From positions 186,001 to 250,000 of the forward strand of contig NZ_FNYL01000002.1 in NCBI RefSeq assembly GCF_900109045.1: a stretch of 64,000 nucleotides of DNA, given 5' to 3'. The stretch comes from Dyadobacter sp. SG02 (GTDB lineage Bacteria > Bacteroidota > Bacteroidia > Cytophagales > Spirosomataceae). Shown here piece after piece: positions 18,379 through 27,659 of this stretch (positions are counted from its first letter, which is position 1; each line of letters starts with the position of its first letter). A program made the translations under genes and the position numbers. The notes below the pieces were generated by a model, which did no database searches, had not been told where the DNA came from, and saw only the letters and a program-made list of their open reading frames with translations.

Positions 18379-19509
18379 ATGCAAACGATAAAGACAGCGT
18401 TACCGGTTGTGTTAATATTTCTCGCTGCGATCTTTCTGGTTAGCTGCAATCCGCAGGAAAATACCTCCCAAAGTAAGCGTCCTCAAGAGCCGCAAAAGCC
18501 ATATCCTTATTACAGTGAGGATGTTGCATTTACAAATTCAAAAACGGGCGACGTACTCGCTGGCACGTTAACGCTGCCCCAAAAAACAGGCGTGTTTCCT
18601 GCTATTGTGCTAATCACGGGCAGCGGCCCACTGAACAGGGATGAAGAAGTAGGTGGCGGACACAAGCCTTTTCTTGTTTTGGCCGATCATCTCACAAGGC
18701 GGGGGATAGCAGTTCTGAGGTTTGATGATAGAGGTGTGGGGAAGTCGACAGGTGATTTCGCAAAAGCTTCGTCAATGGATTTCGCTGACGACGTGGAAAG
18801 TGCAGTTGAATATTTGAAAACCAGAAAAGAAATTGAGACGGACAAAATAGGCCTTATCGGCCATAGTGAAGGAGGGACAATCGCAGCAATAGTAGCGAGC
18901 CGTTCGAAGGACATTGATTTTATCACGCTGCTTGCGGCTCCTGGAATCAGGGGTGACTCGGTAATGCTTATTCAAATAGGCCTGGTTGCAAAGACTATGG
19001 GGCTTTCAGACCCGGAGATTGCATATGCGAAAGATATAAGCCGCAAAGCTTATCAAATCGTTCAAAATACGGAAGATGCGGCGGAGCGGAATACGAAGCT
19101 GGCTACGTTGGCGGAAAATGCTTTTCAAGACTTTCCGAAGAAGTTAATGCCGCCGAATATCTCAAAAGACGAGTTTGTAAGTCAGCAGGTGGCGTCGGTA
19201 ACAACTCCCTGGTGGGTATTTTTTTTGAAGTATGACCCCGTCTTATCAATGGCGAAAGTAACGTGTCCGATTCTTGCTTTGAATGGGGACAGGGACGTGC
19301 AAGTCACTTCCAGGGAGAACCTGGCGGCGATCGCCCGTTCTCTGAGGAATCTCAATGATAAAGTAACTACCAAGGAAATGCCGGGCTTAAATCATTTCTT
19401 TCAAGAATGTAAGGAATGCACACCGCAGGAGTATGCCAAACTGGAACAAACGTTCTCTCCGAATGCATTGGGTGAAATATCAACCTGGATATTAGAGATT
19501 ACGCGGTAA
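18379..19509 (+). CDS. alpha/beta-hydrolase lipoprotein (esterase/peptidase-like)
   Basis: 376 residues from ATG 18379, which begins a lipoprotein signal (LVSC, Cys23); the longer frame from 18334 adds a poor N-terminus. The mature enzyme has the alpha/beta-hydrolase fold: oxyanion strand AIVLITGSGPLNRDE, RGIAVLRFDDRGVGKSTGDF, nucleophile elbow IGLIGHSEGGTIAA (Ser in GHSEG), acid in LALNGDRDVQV and the histidine in MPGLNHFFQ. This is the group of secreted hydrolases annotated as serine aminopeptidase S33-like or dienelactone-hydrolase-like. Substrate unknown; it should act at the periplasmic or outer face. It is a single gene with its own upstream region of 263 bp shared with the divergent propeller gene. 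Confidence 0.88.
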   Translation: MQTIKTALPVVLIFLAAIFLVSCNPQENTSQSKRPQEPQKPYPYYSEDVAFTNSKTGDVLAGTLTLPQKTGVFPAIVLITGSGPLNRDEEVGGGHKPFLVLADHLTRRGIAVLRFDDRGVGKSTGDFAKASSMDFADDVESAVEYLKTRKEIETDKIGLIGHSEGGTIAAIVASRSKDIDFITLLAAPGIRGDSVMLIQIGLVAKTMGLSDPEIAYAKDISRKAYQIVQNTEDAAERNTKLATLAENAFQDFPKKLMPPNISKDEFVSQQVASVTTPWWVFFLKYDPVLSMAKVTCPILALNGDRDVQVTSRENLAAIARSLRNLNDKVTTKEMPGLNHFFQECKECTPQEYAKLEQTFSPNALGEISTWILEITR

Positions 19510-19704
19510 AATCAGTTGTCCGATTAGCCGCTCCTCCTGCAATCGCTCTAACTTCCGCGCCGGATTATCCATCAGGCCCCACCCGGCCGACGGATGTCTC
19601 TCGGGAATACCGGCACTCTCAGGGTTTTAGTTCGCGATTAACCTGGCACGACCTTTATAGCTGTACGGCTGACGACATCCGTCGTGGAAAACCCTGTCGA
19701 ATAG

Positions 19705-21456
19705 ATGCATAAGAACACCATACCACAGAATATAGCGATCATTGGCGCTGGCCCGAGCTGCTTGTACCTGATTAAAAACCTTCTTAAACTTGAAAAAGAG
19801 CTAAGGATTGAGATTTTTGAAAAAACGGATGTAGTCGGCGCCGGAATGCCGTATAGTCAACAGGGTGCCAATGCCGAGCACATCACCAATGTTTCCGCAA
19901 ATGAAATCCCGCCGCTGGTAACGACGCTAACCCAATGGCTGGATGAAATGGCAGGGCAACTGCCCGGGCAATTCGCTCTCGAACGGGATAATTTTACGCA
20001 GTACCATGTTTTACCCAGGCTGCTGTTCGGCAAATACTTGCGGGCGCAATTCAACCTGTTGCGTGAAAAGGCCGCTTCCCGGAACAAACCGATCAAAGTA
20101 CACCTGAATGCGGAAGTCGTCGATGTGATCGACTGTCATGAGGAGCAAAAGGTGCAGCTTATACTTGGATCGGGCAAAACAATGCACTTTGATTTTGCCG
20201 TTGTTTGCTCGGGTCATCGTTGGCCGGAAAAGGGGGAAAGTAGCCGCAAGGGATATTTTCTTTCGCCCTATCCGCCATCCAAGCTCGCTTTGCGGCTCAA
20301 CCACGCGGTTGCTATCAAAGGCTCCTCGCTTACAGCCATCGACGCGATCCGTACATTGGCAAGAAAAAACGGTACGTTTGAGCAGGAAAACGGAAAACTC
20401 CGTTTCATTGCTGCGCCAGGTAGCGAGAAATTCAAACTGGTCATGCATTCGCGAAACGGCTTGTTGCCTGCGATCCGGTTTCACTTACGCGATCCGGAGC
20501 TTTCACAGGATTCGCTGCTGACAGAGGCGGAAATTGAAAAGAATAAACGTGAAAACGGAGGTTTCCTGTCGCTCGATTTTGTTTTCGACCATAATTTCAA
20601 AAAACGTTTTAAGAAAAGCGATCCGACATTTTACAAGCGCATTGAAAGCCATAATCTGGAATCATTTGTGGATCTGGTCATGTCCATGCGCGAGGATAAG
20701 GAACCATTTGAACTTTTCCGGGAGGAATACCTGGAAGCCCAGGAGTCGATCGAGCGACGCCGATCCATTTTCTGGAAAGAAATGCTGGCAGAACTCAGTT
20801 TTACAATGAACTACCCTGCCAAATATTTGTCGGCTGAGGATATGTTGCGGCTGAAAAACGTTCTTTTACCACTCGTTTCGATCGTCATCGCTTTTGTGCC
20901 GCAATCTTCCTGCGAGGAGCTTTTCGCCCTGCGCGACGCAGGTCGGCTGGATATCGTTCCGGTGGGTCATGACGGACGTGTGCAGCCGTTGAAAGAAGGC
21001 GGCATACGTTATCACTACGCGGACGAGCGCGGCAAAAAGCATGCGATCCGCTTCCACACCTACGTTGATTGCTCGGGACAGCCGCATTTGTCGATCGAAG
21101 ACCTCCCTTTTCCGGGACTGCTCCGACGGAAATCGGTGAGCCAGGCCGTATTGCGTTTTAAATCCAACGAAGAGGCCGAAAGACTGCTTGCGAAGGGTAA
21201 CGAGTTGATCATGCAAAACGCCAATGGCGACTATCTGTTGAAAGTGTCCGGCATAGCGATCACCGATCATTTCCAGATCGTCAACGAGTACAACATTCCG
21301 AACGAGCGGATTTACATGATGGCTGTGCCGTATATCGGAGGCCATAACCCCGATTATTCCGGACTCGACTTTTGCGAGCAGGCATCCCGGTGCATTGTTC
21401 AAAAGCTTGGACAGGTTTTGGATGCCACCCATCCGCCATTGCATGCCGATTGTTGA
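19705..21456 (+). CDS. FAD/NAD(P)-binding oxidoreductase (COG4529-like)
   Basis: 583 residues, cytoplasmic. The dinucleotide-binding loop GAGPSC is at residues 14-19 (IAIIGAGPSCLYLIKNLLK), followed by IEIFEKTDVVGAGMPY, the second-acid segment and a further region FDFAVVCSGHRWPEKG, and near the C-terminus FHTYVDCSGQPHLSIEDLP and YMMAVPYIGGHNPDYSGLDFCEQAS. This layout is that of the NAD_binding_9 type proteins, whose substrates are mostly unknown; an amino-acid or lipid hydroxylase or halogenase-like role has been suggested for relatives. TGGCACG at 19644-19650 upstream resembles a sigma-54 -24 box but lacks a -12 partner. The Crp-type regulator gene follows after 87 bp and could control it. 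Confidence 0.85.
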   Translation: MHKNTIPQNIAIIGAGPSCLYLIKNLLKLEKELRIEIFEKTDVVGAGMPYSQQGANAEHITNVSANEIPPLVTTLTQWLDEMAGQLPGQFALERDNFTQYHVLPRLLFGKYLRAQFNLLREKAASRNKPIKVHLNAEVVDVIDCHEEQKVQLILGSGKTMHFDFAVVCSGHRWPEKGESSRKGYFLSPYPPSKLALRLNHAVAIKGSSLTAIDAIRTLARKNGTFEQENGKLRFIAAPGSEKFKLVMHSRNGLLPAIRFHLRDPELSQDSLLTEAEIEKNKRENGGFLSLDFVFDHNFKKRFKKSDPTFYKRIESHNLESFVDLVMSMREDKEPFELFREEYLEAQESIERRRSIFWKEMLAELSFTMNYPAKYLSAEDMLRLKNVLLPLVSIVIAFVPQSSCEELFALRDAGRLDIVPVGHDGRVQPLKEGGIRYHYADERGKKHAIRFHTYVDCSGQPHLSIEDLPFPGLLRRKSVSQAVLRFKSNEEAERLLAKGNELIMQNANGDYLLKVSGIAITDHFQIVNEYNIPNERIYMMAVPYIGGHNPDYSGLDFCEQASRCIVQKLGQVLDATHPPLHADC

Positions 21457-21543
21457 AGAAAAACCGGTGTGTTGCTGTGAACACCGAAAAGTTCATACAT
21501 TTAGGAGTAGGTGGCAAGTGTAAAAGACGAAAGTCAACATACA

Positions 21544-22128
21544 ATGATGCAAGATTTACTATTTGACTTTATATCAAAATACATTTCGCTGACAGAGGAC
21601 GAAAAGGAAGCAATCATTTCTTTGGCCATATTTCGCTCAGTAAAAAAAGGAACAATTTTACTCAAAGAAGGAGAAAAGTCCAATGACGGTTACTTTGTTC
21701 TTAAAGGTTGTATCCGGATATATTACATAATAGACGGAGAAGAAAAAACAACGGCTTTCTACACGGAAATGGAAGCGTTTACGCCGCATTGTGTAGTCAA
21801 TAAAGCCCCTTCCGAATATTACGTATCTTGTGTGAAAGATACAATTCTGATCGTTTCGGACCCTGATATGGAAGCTGAAATATTTAGTAAGTTTCCGAAG
21901 TTTGAAACCCTTTGCAGAATATTGGCAGAAGAGTTTTTAGCGAAACAGCAGATTAATTTTGACGAGTTTAAGACCTCTTCACCTGAACAGCGGTATCTGA
22001 ATCTACTTCAAAAAAGGCCCGACCTGATTCAACGCGTTCCGCAACACCAGTTAGCAAGCTATCTCGGTATAAAACCACAATCACTAAGCCGGTTAAGGGC
22101 AAGGATTTTGGAGAAAAACAAAGGCTAG
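21544..22128 (+). CDS. Crp/Fnr-family transcriptional regulator
   Basis: 194 residues from ATG 21544; a GTG at 21511 in the same frame would add 11 residues. An N-terminal cyclic-nucleotide-type beta roll spans about 15-120 (KKGTILLKEGEKSNDGYFVL, GCIRIYYIIDGEEKTTAFY), then a dimer helix and the C-terminal winged helix with VPQHQLASYLGIKPQSLSRL as recognition region. The roll lacks the canonical cAMP phosphate-binding signature, as is common for Bacteroidota members of this group. No cysteine cluster typical of FNR is seen. It probably regulates the outer-membrane protein gene just downstream or the oxidoreductase upstream (inference from position). Confidence 0.88.
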   Translation: MMQDLLFDFISKYISLTEDEKEAIISLAIFRSVKKGTILLKEGEKSNDGYFVLKGCIRIYYIIDGEEKTTAFYTEMEAFTPHCVVNKAPSEYYVSCVKDTILIVSDPDMEAEIFSKFPKFETLCRILAEEFLAKQQINFDEFKTSSPEQRYLNLLQKRPDLIQRVPQHQLASYLGIKPQSLSRLRARILEKNKG

Positions 22129-22210
22129 GAGTCATTTCTTAACTTAAGTGAACGTTTTTAGGCCACTTCCCGACCTAATTTCGTGGTATCACTTAACAAT
22201 AAAGGAAGAC

Positions 22211-22834
22211 ATGCAAAAGGAAATTTTATCTTATGCCTTGATTTTGTTGATGGCAGTCAGCCTGCAAGTTGAAGCTCAATATTCCAAACAAGACAGTACT
22301 TACAGAAAGTATTTCATAGGCAGTACCTTATTTATGGTTGCTAATGTAATACCTGATAACAATCCCCCTGAAATGATTTATCTGAACTTGGGTTATCGCA
22401 TTACAGGAAAGGATGTAATTTCACTTGAATTTAAAACCTGGAAATATGCCTGGCCAATAGGGATTCCTTTTGGGAAATCTTATGAAGCAGAAGGGCAGGG
22501 GTTTCCAGGCTATATTCGTGAGCACGGAGTTTCACTTAATTATCAAAGGTTTTTATGGAACGGTCTTTTTGCGCAAGTCGACGTGATGCCTGCTTTTCAA
22601 ACTTTTATAAATGATCATGGCAAGAAGATTGACAAAGGTTTTCAAATCTTTAACACTTACTCCATTGGCTATCACATCAAGCTTTTCAGGGACAGGCTTT
22701 TTTTTCAACCTTCAATCGCAATGACTCATCGGCCCTATCAATCAACAATGCCTGATTCTTTCAAACAGGTTGATGATAGATGGCCCAGAGTCTTCTTCTG
22801 GCAGCCGGGCCTTCATTTTGGGGTAAATTTTTAG
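22211..22834 (+). CDS. small outer-membrane beta-barrel-like protein of unknown function
   Basis: 207 residues from ATG 22211, which is preceded by AAGGAAG and starts a signal peptide (YALILLMAVSLQVEAQ). The mature part alternates hydrophobic and polar residues as in small outer-membrane barrels: MIYLNLGYRITGKDVISLEF, HGVSLNYQRFLWNGLFAQVD and the end FFWQPGLHFGVNF, closing on phenylalanine. I recognise the type (Bacteroidota proteins found beside Crp-like regulators) but no named function. The gene is 82 bp downstream of the Crp-type gene on the same strand and probably its target or operon partner. Confidence 0.75.
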   Translation: MQKEILSYALILLMAVSLQVEAQYSKQDSTYRKYFIGSTLFMVANVIPDNNPPEMIYLNLGYRITGKDVISLEFKTWKYAWPIGIPFGKSYEAEGQGFPGYIREHGVSLNYQRFLWNGLFAQVDVMPAFQTFINDHGKKIDKGFQIFNTYSIGYHIKLFRDRLFFQPSIAMTHRPYQSTMPDSFKQVDDRWPRVFFWQPGLHFGVNF

Positions 22835-23188
22835 CGAAAAGGGAGGTTACATCTTACAAGGGCCATTTTCGAGCATTTGACCGGGCGAAAGATGGGGTGT
22901 GACGGTCCTTTGTATTCTACTTTGCAGCTCGATCGGTTTGTATATTTTAATACAGAAAAGTATATAGCTGTTTAATTGGATAGGGTTATTTGACATAATT
23001 CAACCCTGCACTGTAATGGCTTCGAGCCTTTAATTTAAGATTATATCCCCTGAGGCCTTCCGTAGAGGTGTTTCGGGCTGATTGAGAATTGGTCGGGGCG
23101 CGCGCTTCTTAGGTAAATGGGAGCCTATGTTGGCTGTGAGTGATAATTTGTACAGTTATTTGGAAAATATATACCAGACCTATCGTTG
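22835..23188. other. non-coding stretch before the RND efflux operon
   Basis: No gene of credible length. It contains GTATATTTTAATAC at 22940-22953 and a second AT-rich patch (GGAAAATATATACC) at 23162-23175, both loosely like the ATATTTYTAC motif near the AraC and TetR genes. Otherwise nothing recognisable is seen; its 355 bp plus the next 100 bp form the leader and promoter of the efflux genes. Confidence 0.45.
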
Positions 23189-23206
23189 TTAACCAGGTTA
23201 ATTTTG
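23189..23206 (+). promoter_or_regulatory. candidate operator and -7 box of the RND efflux operon
   Basis: TTAACCAGGTTAA (23189-23201) is a perfect odd palindrome that overlaps TAATTTTG (23199-23206), a match to the Bacteroidota -7 element TAnnTTTG, 84 bp before the efflux start codon. A repressor bound here would cover the promoter. No good -33 TTG at 19-21 bp spacing was found, so the promoter call is tentative. Confidence 0.4.
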
Positions 23207-23290
23207 TGTCGTTGTTAGAATGTACAAAAAGGTGTTGCCAGTAAGACGACATGTATTTGCAGGTACTGCACGCCACAAAATGAACCTAGT

Positions 23291-24430
23291 ATGAAAAAGA
23301 TCCCAGTATATTTCTCTTCATTGATCATCCTGCTTGTGTCGGGATGTTCTTCCGAACCGGAACAAAGTCCGCAAACCGGGCCGGCGCCTGCGTTTGAAGT
23401 TCTTGCTGTCGACGCCGGGGAGGCCACCATTTTCTCGGAATATCCTGCCAAGCTGGAAGGGCTGGCCGATGTTGAAGTGCGCTCGCAGGTAGCAGGTATT
23501 TTGCAACGTATACTCGTTACCGAAGGTGCATATGTAAAAGAAGGTACGCCGTTGTTTCAGGTCGACCCACGCCAGTATACCGAAGCGTACAACAATGCGC
23601 AGGGCGAATTGCTGGCGGCGAAAGCGGCTGTCACGACGGCCAGGCTGGAATTGGAGAAGCTCACACCCCTGGTCGAGAACAAAGTGTTGTCCGGTTTTCA
23701 GTTGAAGATCGCGCAATCGGCCTACGATGCCGCCCAGGCGCGTGTGAAGCAGGCGGAAGCGCAGGCGGGGAGCGCCCGCATTACGCTCGGGTACACGACT
23801 GTCAAAGCTCCGGTGACGGGCTACATCGGCAGGATTTTCAAGAAGACAGGCAGTCTGGTGTCGCCTAACGACGCCGAGCAGATCACCTATATTTCGGATA
23901 ACCGCTCGGTGCACGCCTATTTCACGATCGGCGAAGGCGATTTTATGAAATTCCGGCAGGCCCTGGAAGGTAAATCCATCGGCGAAAAGCTCGCCAATGC
24001 GCCGGCGGCTAAATTGGTCCTTGCAGGAGACGTTGACTACGAGCATCCCGGCAAGCTGGATATGATCGATGCCGCATTCGATAAAAATACCGGCGCCATA
24101 GCCTTGCGCGCTACCTTTCCCAATGCGCAGGGGCTGCTGCGCTCGGGTAATACCGGCAAAGTCAAACTCGGTTTCAAGCAGAGTAACGTGATATCTATTC
24201 CGCAGGCAGCCACCATTGAGATACAGGACAAGACCTTCGTGTATACCATAGGGGATAGTAGCAAAGTCAGGAAAGTGCCGCTCGCCATTTCAGCTGCCGT
24301 GGGCAACCGGTATGTCGTTTCCAGCGGATTAAAAGCCGGCGACCGGATCGTGCTTAAAGGGATGGATGCCCTTAAAGAAGGCATGGTAATCACGCCCAAA
24401 GCGCCCGTGGCGGACTTAGTGCAGAATTAA
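23291..24430 (+). CDS. RND efflux periplasmic adaptor (membrane fusion) lipoprotein
   Basis: 379 residues, lipobox VSGC (Cys19). Typical AcrA/MexA order: beta-barrel and lipoyl start VDAGEATIFSEYPAKLEGLADVE, lipoyl half 1 with VRSQVAGILQRILVTEG and GTPLFQVDPRQY near residue 80, coiled-coil hairpin about 100-165 (AAKAAVTTARLELEKLTPLV, QSAYDAAQARVKQAEAQAG), lipoyl half 2 with TVKAPVTGYIGRIFKKTGSL, and the membrane-proximal end KAGDRIVLKGMDALKEGM. It links the inner-membrane pump to the outer-membrane channel. First gene of a three-gene operon with the permease 24 bp downstream. Confidence 0.96.
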   Translation: MKKIPVYFSSLIILLVSGCSSEPEQSPQTGPAPAFEVLAVDAGEATIFSEYPAKLEGLADVEVRSQVAGILQRILVTEGAYVKEGTPLFQVDPRQYTEAYNNAQGELLAAKAAVTTARLELEKLTPLVENKVLSGFQLKIAQSAYDAAQARVKQAEAQAGSARITLGYTTVKAPVTGYIGRIFKKTGSLVSPNDAEQITYISDNRSVHAYFTIGEGDFMKFRQALEGKSIGEKLANAPAAKLVLAGDVDYEHPGKLDMIDAAFDKNTGAIALRATFPNAQGLLRSGNTGKVKLGFKQSNVISIPQAATIEIQDKTFVYTIGDSSKVRKVPLAISAAVGNRYVVSSGLKAGDRIVLKGMDALKEGMVITPKAPVADLVQN

Positions 24431-24454
24431 ATCCTTCATTAGCAAACAAAAATC

Positions 24455-27400
24455 ATGTTTAAAGTATTTATAGAAAGGCCCGTGGTGGCTACGGTGGTAT
24501 CGATCATTCTGGTGATACTGGGCGTAGTGGGCCTTGCAAGTCTGCCAATTCAACAATTTCCGGATATAGCCCCGCCGGCGGTCCAGGTGCTGGCCGCGTA
24601 CCCGGGTGCGAATGCCGAAACGATGCTAAGGGCTGTTGCGCCTCCGTTGGAAGAGGCGATCAATGGCGTGGAAGACATGAGTTATATGAGCTCATCGTCC
24701 AATAATGATGGTACGTTGTCCATTACGGTATATTTCAAACTGGGTACAAATCCCGATCAGGCGGCCGTGAATGTGCAGAATCGCGTGGCTTCGGCGACCG
24801 GGTTTCTGCCGGCGGAAGTCGTTCAGGCGGGGATCACAACGCAGAAGGTGCAGAACGCCATCATTATGGGTATCAACCTTTACAGCGAAAACCCGAAGCT
24901 TTACGACCATACCTTCCTGACCAACTATGCGGCGATCAACATCATTCCGGAGATCAAACGTATCTCGGGGGTAGGGCAGGCCAATATTTTCGGTGGAAGC
25001 AAGGATTATTCGATGCGTATCTGGCTGAACCCCGCGCAAATGGCATCATATAACATCACACCGAACGAGGTGATGGCGGCTATCCGGAATAAAAACCAGG
25101 AGGCTGCGCCCGGTCGCTTCGGCGAAATGAGCCAGCAGGCATTTGAATACATCATCAAATATGCAGGGAAGTATAGCAAACCGGAAGAGTATGCGAATCT
25201 GATCATCCGGTCGAACGGCGACGGTTCGCTGCTGCGCTTGAAGGATGTGGCCAAGGTTGAGCTGGGGTCGTATACCTATGGCACGTTCAATACCGTCAAT
25301 GGCAAGCAAGGGATTTCCATCGTCGTGCTGCAATTGCCCGGGTCCAATTCGCGGGAAATCCAGATTGCGATTGAAAAACTGATCAAAAAGGCTGAAAAAG
25401 ATTTTCCTCCGGGCGTGAAGCAAATGCCGCTTTATAATACGAAGGATGCGCTCGACCAGTCGATAGGCCAGGTGGAACACACCCTGATCGAAGCGTTCGT
25501 GCTGGTATTTATCGTAGTGTTCCTGTTTTTGCAAGACTTTCGGTCTACCTTGATTCCTGCAATTGCGGTGCCTGTCGCGCTGGTGGGTACATTCTTTTTC
25601 ATGTCGCTGTTCGGTTTCTCGATCAACTTGCTGACATTGTTTGCGTTGGTTCTTGCTATCGGTATTGTCGTTGACGATGCGATCGTGGTGGTGGAGGCGG
25701 TGCATTCGAAATTGGAACATAGTGATATGAAGCCGCGCGAGGCCACCACATCGGCCATGCATGAAATTACCGGCGCTATCATTTCCATCACACTCGTAAT
25801 GGCCGCCGTGTTCCTGCCCGTAGGGTTTATGAAAGGCTCAGCCGGGGTGTTTTACCGCCAGTTTGCATTTACGCTGGCTATCGCAATCGTCATTTCGGCC
25901 GTCAATGCGCTGACGCTGAGCCCGGCATTGTGTGCGCTGTTTCTCAAGGACGTTAGTCATGGCGATAAGTCCCAGCCGACCACATTCAAGCAGCGCTTTT
26001 TCTACGGGTTCAACCAAGGGTTCGAGACCATTACCGGGCGCTATGTAAATGCCGTACAAAAGCTGATCCGGTTCAAATGGGTAAGCCTGGCAGGGCTGGT
26101 GGTCGTTATACTGACTACGGTGTGGCTTATCAGAAAAACCCCGACCGGTTTTATACCGTCGGAAGATCAGGGATTTATCGCAATAGCCGTGTCGCTGCCG
26201 CCGGGCTCGTCGATGGCCAGGACGCAGAAGATATTCACCGAAGCGGCCGGTAAGCTACGCGATATGGAATCCAAATTGATTTTCAACGAGATAGCCGGAT
26301 TCAATATGCTTACGCAATCCAGCAGCCCGTCTGCCGGTGTGGCCTTTTTCCGGCTGAAAAAAGATGGGGAGCGCGGCGCAATGAACGATATTGCCCCGAT
26401 CATGGCCGAAATCAACAAACGGCTGTCGACCATTCAGGGTGCACAATTCTTCGTGTTTACGCTGCCGACAGTACCCGGTTTCAGTAATGTGGACGCGCTG
26501 GATTTTGTGTTGGAGGATAAAACCGGCGGGAAGCTGGACAAGTTCAGCGGGATTGCCAACAAATTCATGGCGGAATTGATGAAGCGGAAGGAAATTGCAG
26601 TAGCATTCTCGACATTCCGCGCTGATTACCCACAGATCGAAATGGTGTTGAATCACGAAAAAATCGAACAGGTGGGCGTGGACGAACGGGAAATTCTGAG
26701 CACGATGCAGTCCTATTTCGGCAGTGCGCAGGTGTCTGATTTCAACCGTTTCGGCAAGTATTACCGCGTGATGGTGCAGGCCGATAAGGCCAACCGTGAA
26801 GACCCGTCCTCGATGGATGAAGTATATGTCAGGAACAGGGCCGGGCAAATGGTGCCAGTGAATACCTTGCTGACATTGAAAAGGGTGTTCGGTCCTGAAA
26901 CGATTACGCGGTACAACCTCTTCAACTCCATCGGTATTAATGCGATACCTAAACCGGGTTATAGTTCAGGGGATGCGATCAATGCCGTGCGGGAGGTTGC
27001 TGCCGAGCAGTTGCCTGCGGGCTATGCCTACGAATTCTCGGGCATGAGCAGGGAGGAAATCGCTTCGGGTGGACAGTCGATCGTGGTATTTATTTTGTCG
27101 CTGATGTTTGTCTATTTCCTTCTGGCGGCGCAATACAACAGTTATATTCTCCCGCTGGCTGTTATTTTCTCCATTCCAACGGGCATTATCGGAGTGTTTA
27201 CCGCTATCGGACTGGCCGGTATCGAAAACAATATTTATGTCCAGGTCGCATTGATCATGCTCATTGGGTTGCTGGCCAAAAATGCGATACTGATCGTCGA
27301 ATTCGCCGTGCAGCGCAGGCACGCAGGGCATTCGCTCATCGATTCGGCCCTGGAAGCAGCCCGGCTGCGTATAAGGCCCATCATCATGACCTCCATTGCT

Positions 27401-27631
27401 TTCGTAGTCGGTATTACGCCGATGATGCGGGCAACCGGGCCTTCGGCGATGGGTAACCATTCCATCAGCATCGGCGCTGCGGGAGGTATGCTCAGCGGGG
27501 TGGTATTAGGCCTGTTCATTATTCCCGTGCTTTTTGTGGTGTTCCAGGCTTTGCATGAGAAAGTAAGCGGTGCTACCCGGGTCGCGGGAGACCAACAATC
27601 AGTGGAAAACAAACCGGTGCCGGCGATTTAA
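24455..27631 (+). CDS. RND multidrug efflux pump, AcrB/MexB (HAE1) family
   Basis: 1058 residues, the full HAE1 length. It starts with the standard MFKVFIERPVVATVVSIILV; twelve transmembrane helices can be traced, with the proton-relay pair in GIVVDDAIVVVEAVH on helix 4 and the Lys-bearing helix-10 segment GLLAKNAILIVEFAV. Periplasmic porter signatures include LPIQQFPDIAPPAVQV and NAIIMGINLYSEN. It pumps drugs, dyes, detergents or natural products out by proton antiport as a trimer. The adaptor gene precedes it and the outer-membrane channel follows 28 bp after its stop, so the tripartite pump is complete. Confidence 0.97.
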   Translation: MFKVFIERPVVATVVSIILVILGVVGLASLPIQQFPDIAPPAVQVLAAYPGANAETMLRAVAPPLEEAINGVEDMSYMSSSSNNDGTLSITVYFKLGTNPDQAAVNVQNRVASATGFLPAEVVQAGITTQKVQNAIIMGINLYSENPKLYDHTFLTNYAAINIIPEIKRISGVGQANIFGGSKDYSMRIWLNPAQMASYNITPNEVMAAIRNKNQEAAPGRFGEMSQQAFEYIIKYAGKYSKPEEYANLIIRSNGDGSLLRLKDVAKVELGSYTYGTFNTVNGKQGISIVVLQLPGSNSREIQIAIEKLIKKAEKDFPPGVKQMPLYNTKDALDQSIGQVEHTLIEAFVLVFIVVFLFLQDFRSTLIPAIAVPVALVGTFFFMSLFGFSINLLTLFALVLAIGIVVDDAIVVVEAVHSKLEHSDMKPREATTSAMHEITGAIISITLVMAAVFLPVGFMKGSAGVFYRQFAFTLAIAIVISAVNALTLSPALCALFLKDVSHGDKSQPTTFKQRFFYGFNQGFETITGRYVNAVQKLIRFKWVSLAGLVVVILTTVWLIRKTPTGFIPSEDQGFIAIAVSLPPGSSMARTQKIFTEAAGKLRDMESKLIFNEIAGFNMLTQSSSPSAGVAFFRLKKDGERGAMNDIAPIMAEINKRLSTIQGAQFFVFTLPTVPGFSNVDALDFVLEDKTGGKLDKFSGIANKFMAELMKRKEIAVAFSTFRADYPQIEMVLNHEKIEQVGVDEREILSTMQSYFGSAQVSDFNRFGKYYRVMVQADKANREDPSSMDEVYVRNRAGQMVPVNTLLTLKRVFGPETITRYNLFNSIGINAIPKPGYSSGDAINAVREVAAEQLPAGYAYEFSGMSREEIASGGQSIVVFILSLMFVYFLLAAQYNSYILPLAVIFSIPTGIIGVFTAIGLAGIENNIYVQVALIMLIGLLAKNAILIVEFAVQRRHAGHSLIDSALEAARLRIRPIIMTSIAFVVGITPMMRATGPSAMGNHSISIGAAGGMLSGVVLGLFIIPVLFVVFQALHEKVSGATRVAGDQQSVENKPVPAI

Positions 27632-27659
27632 TTGCCGGGCAATTCAGACTAGAAAAATC

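Noticed and set aside
19644..19660. TGGCACG upstream of the FAD oxidoreductase gene as a sigma-54 promoter
   Set aside because: The -24 box is good, but AT stands at the -12 GC position and no enhancer palindrome occurs upstream.
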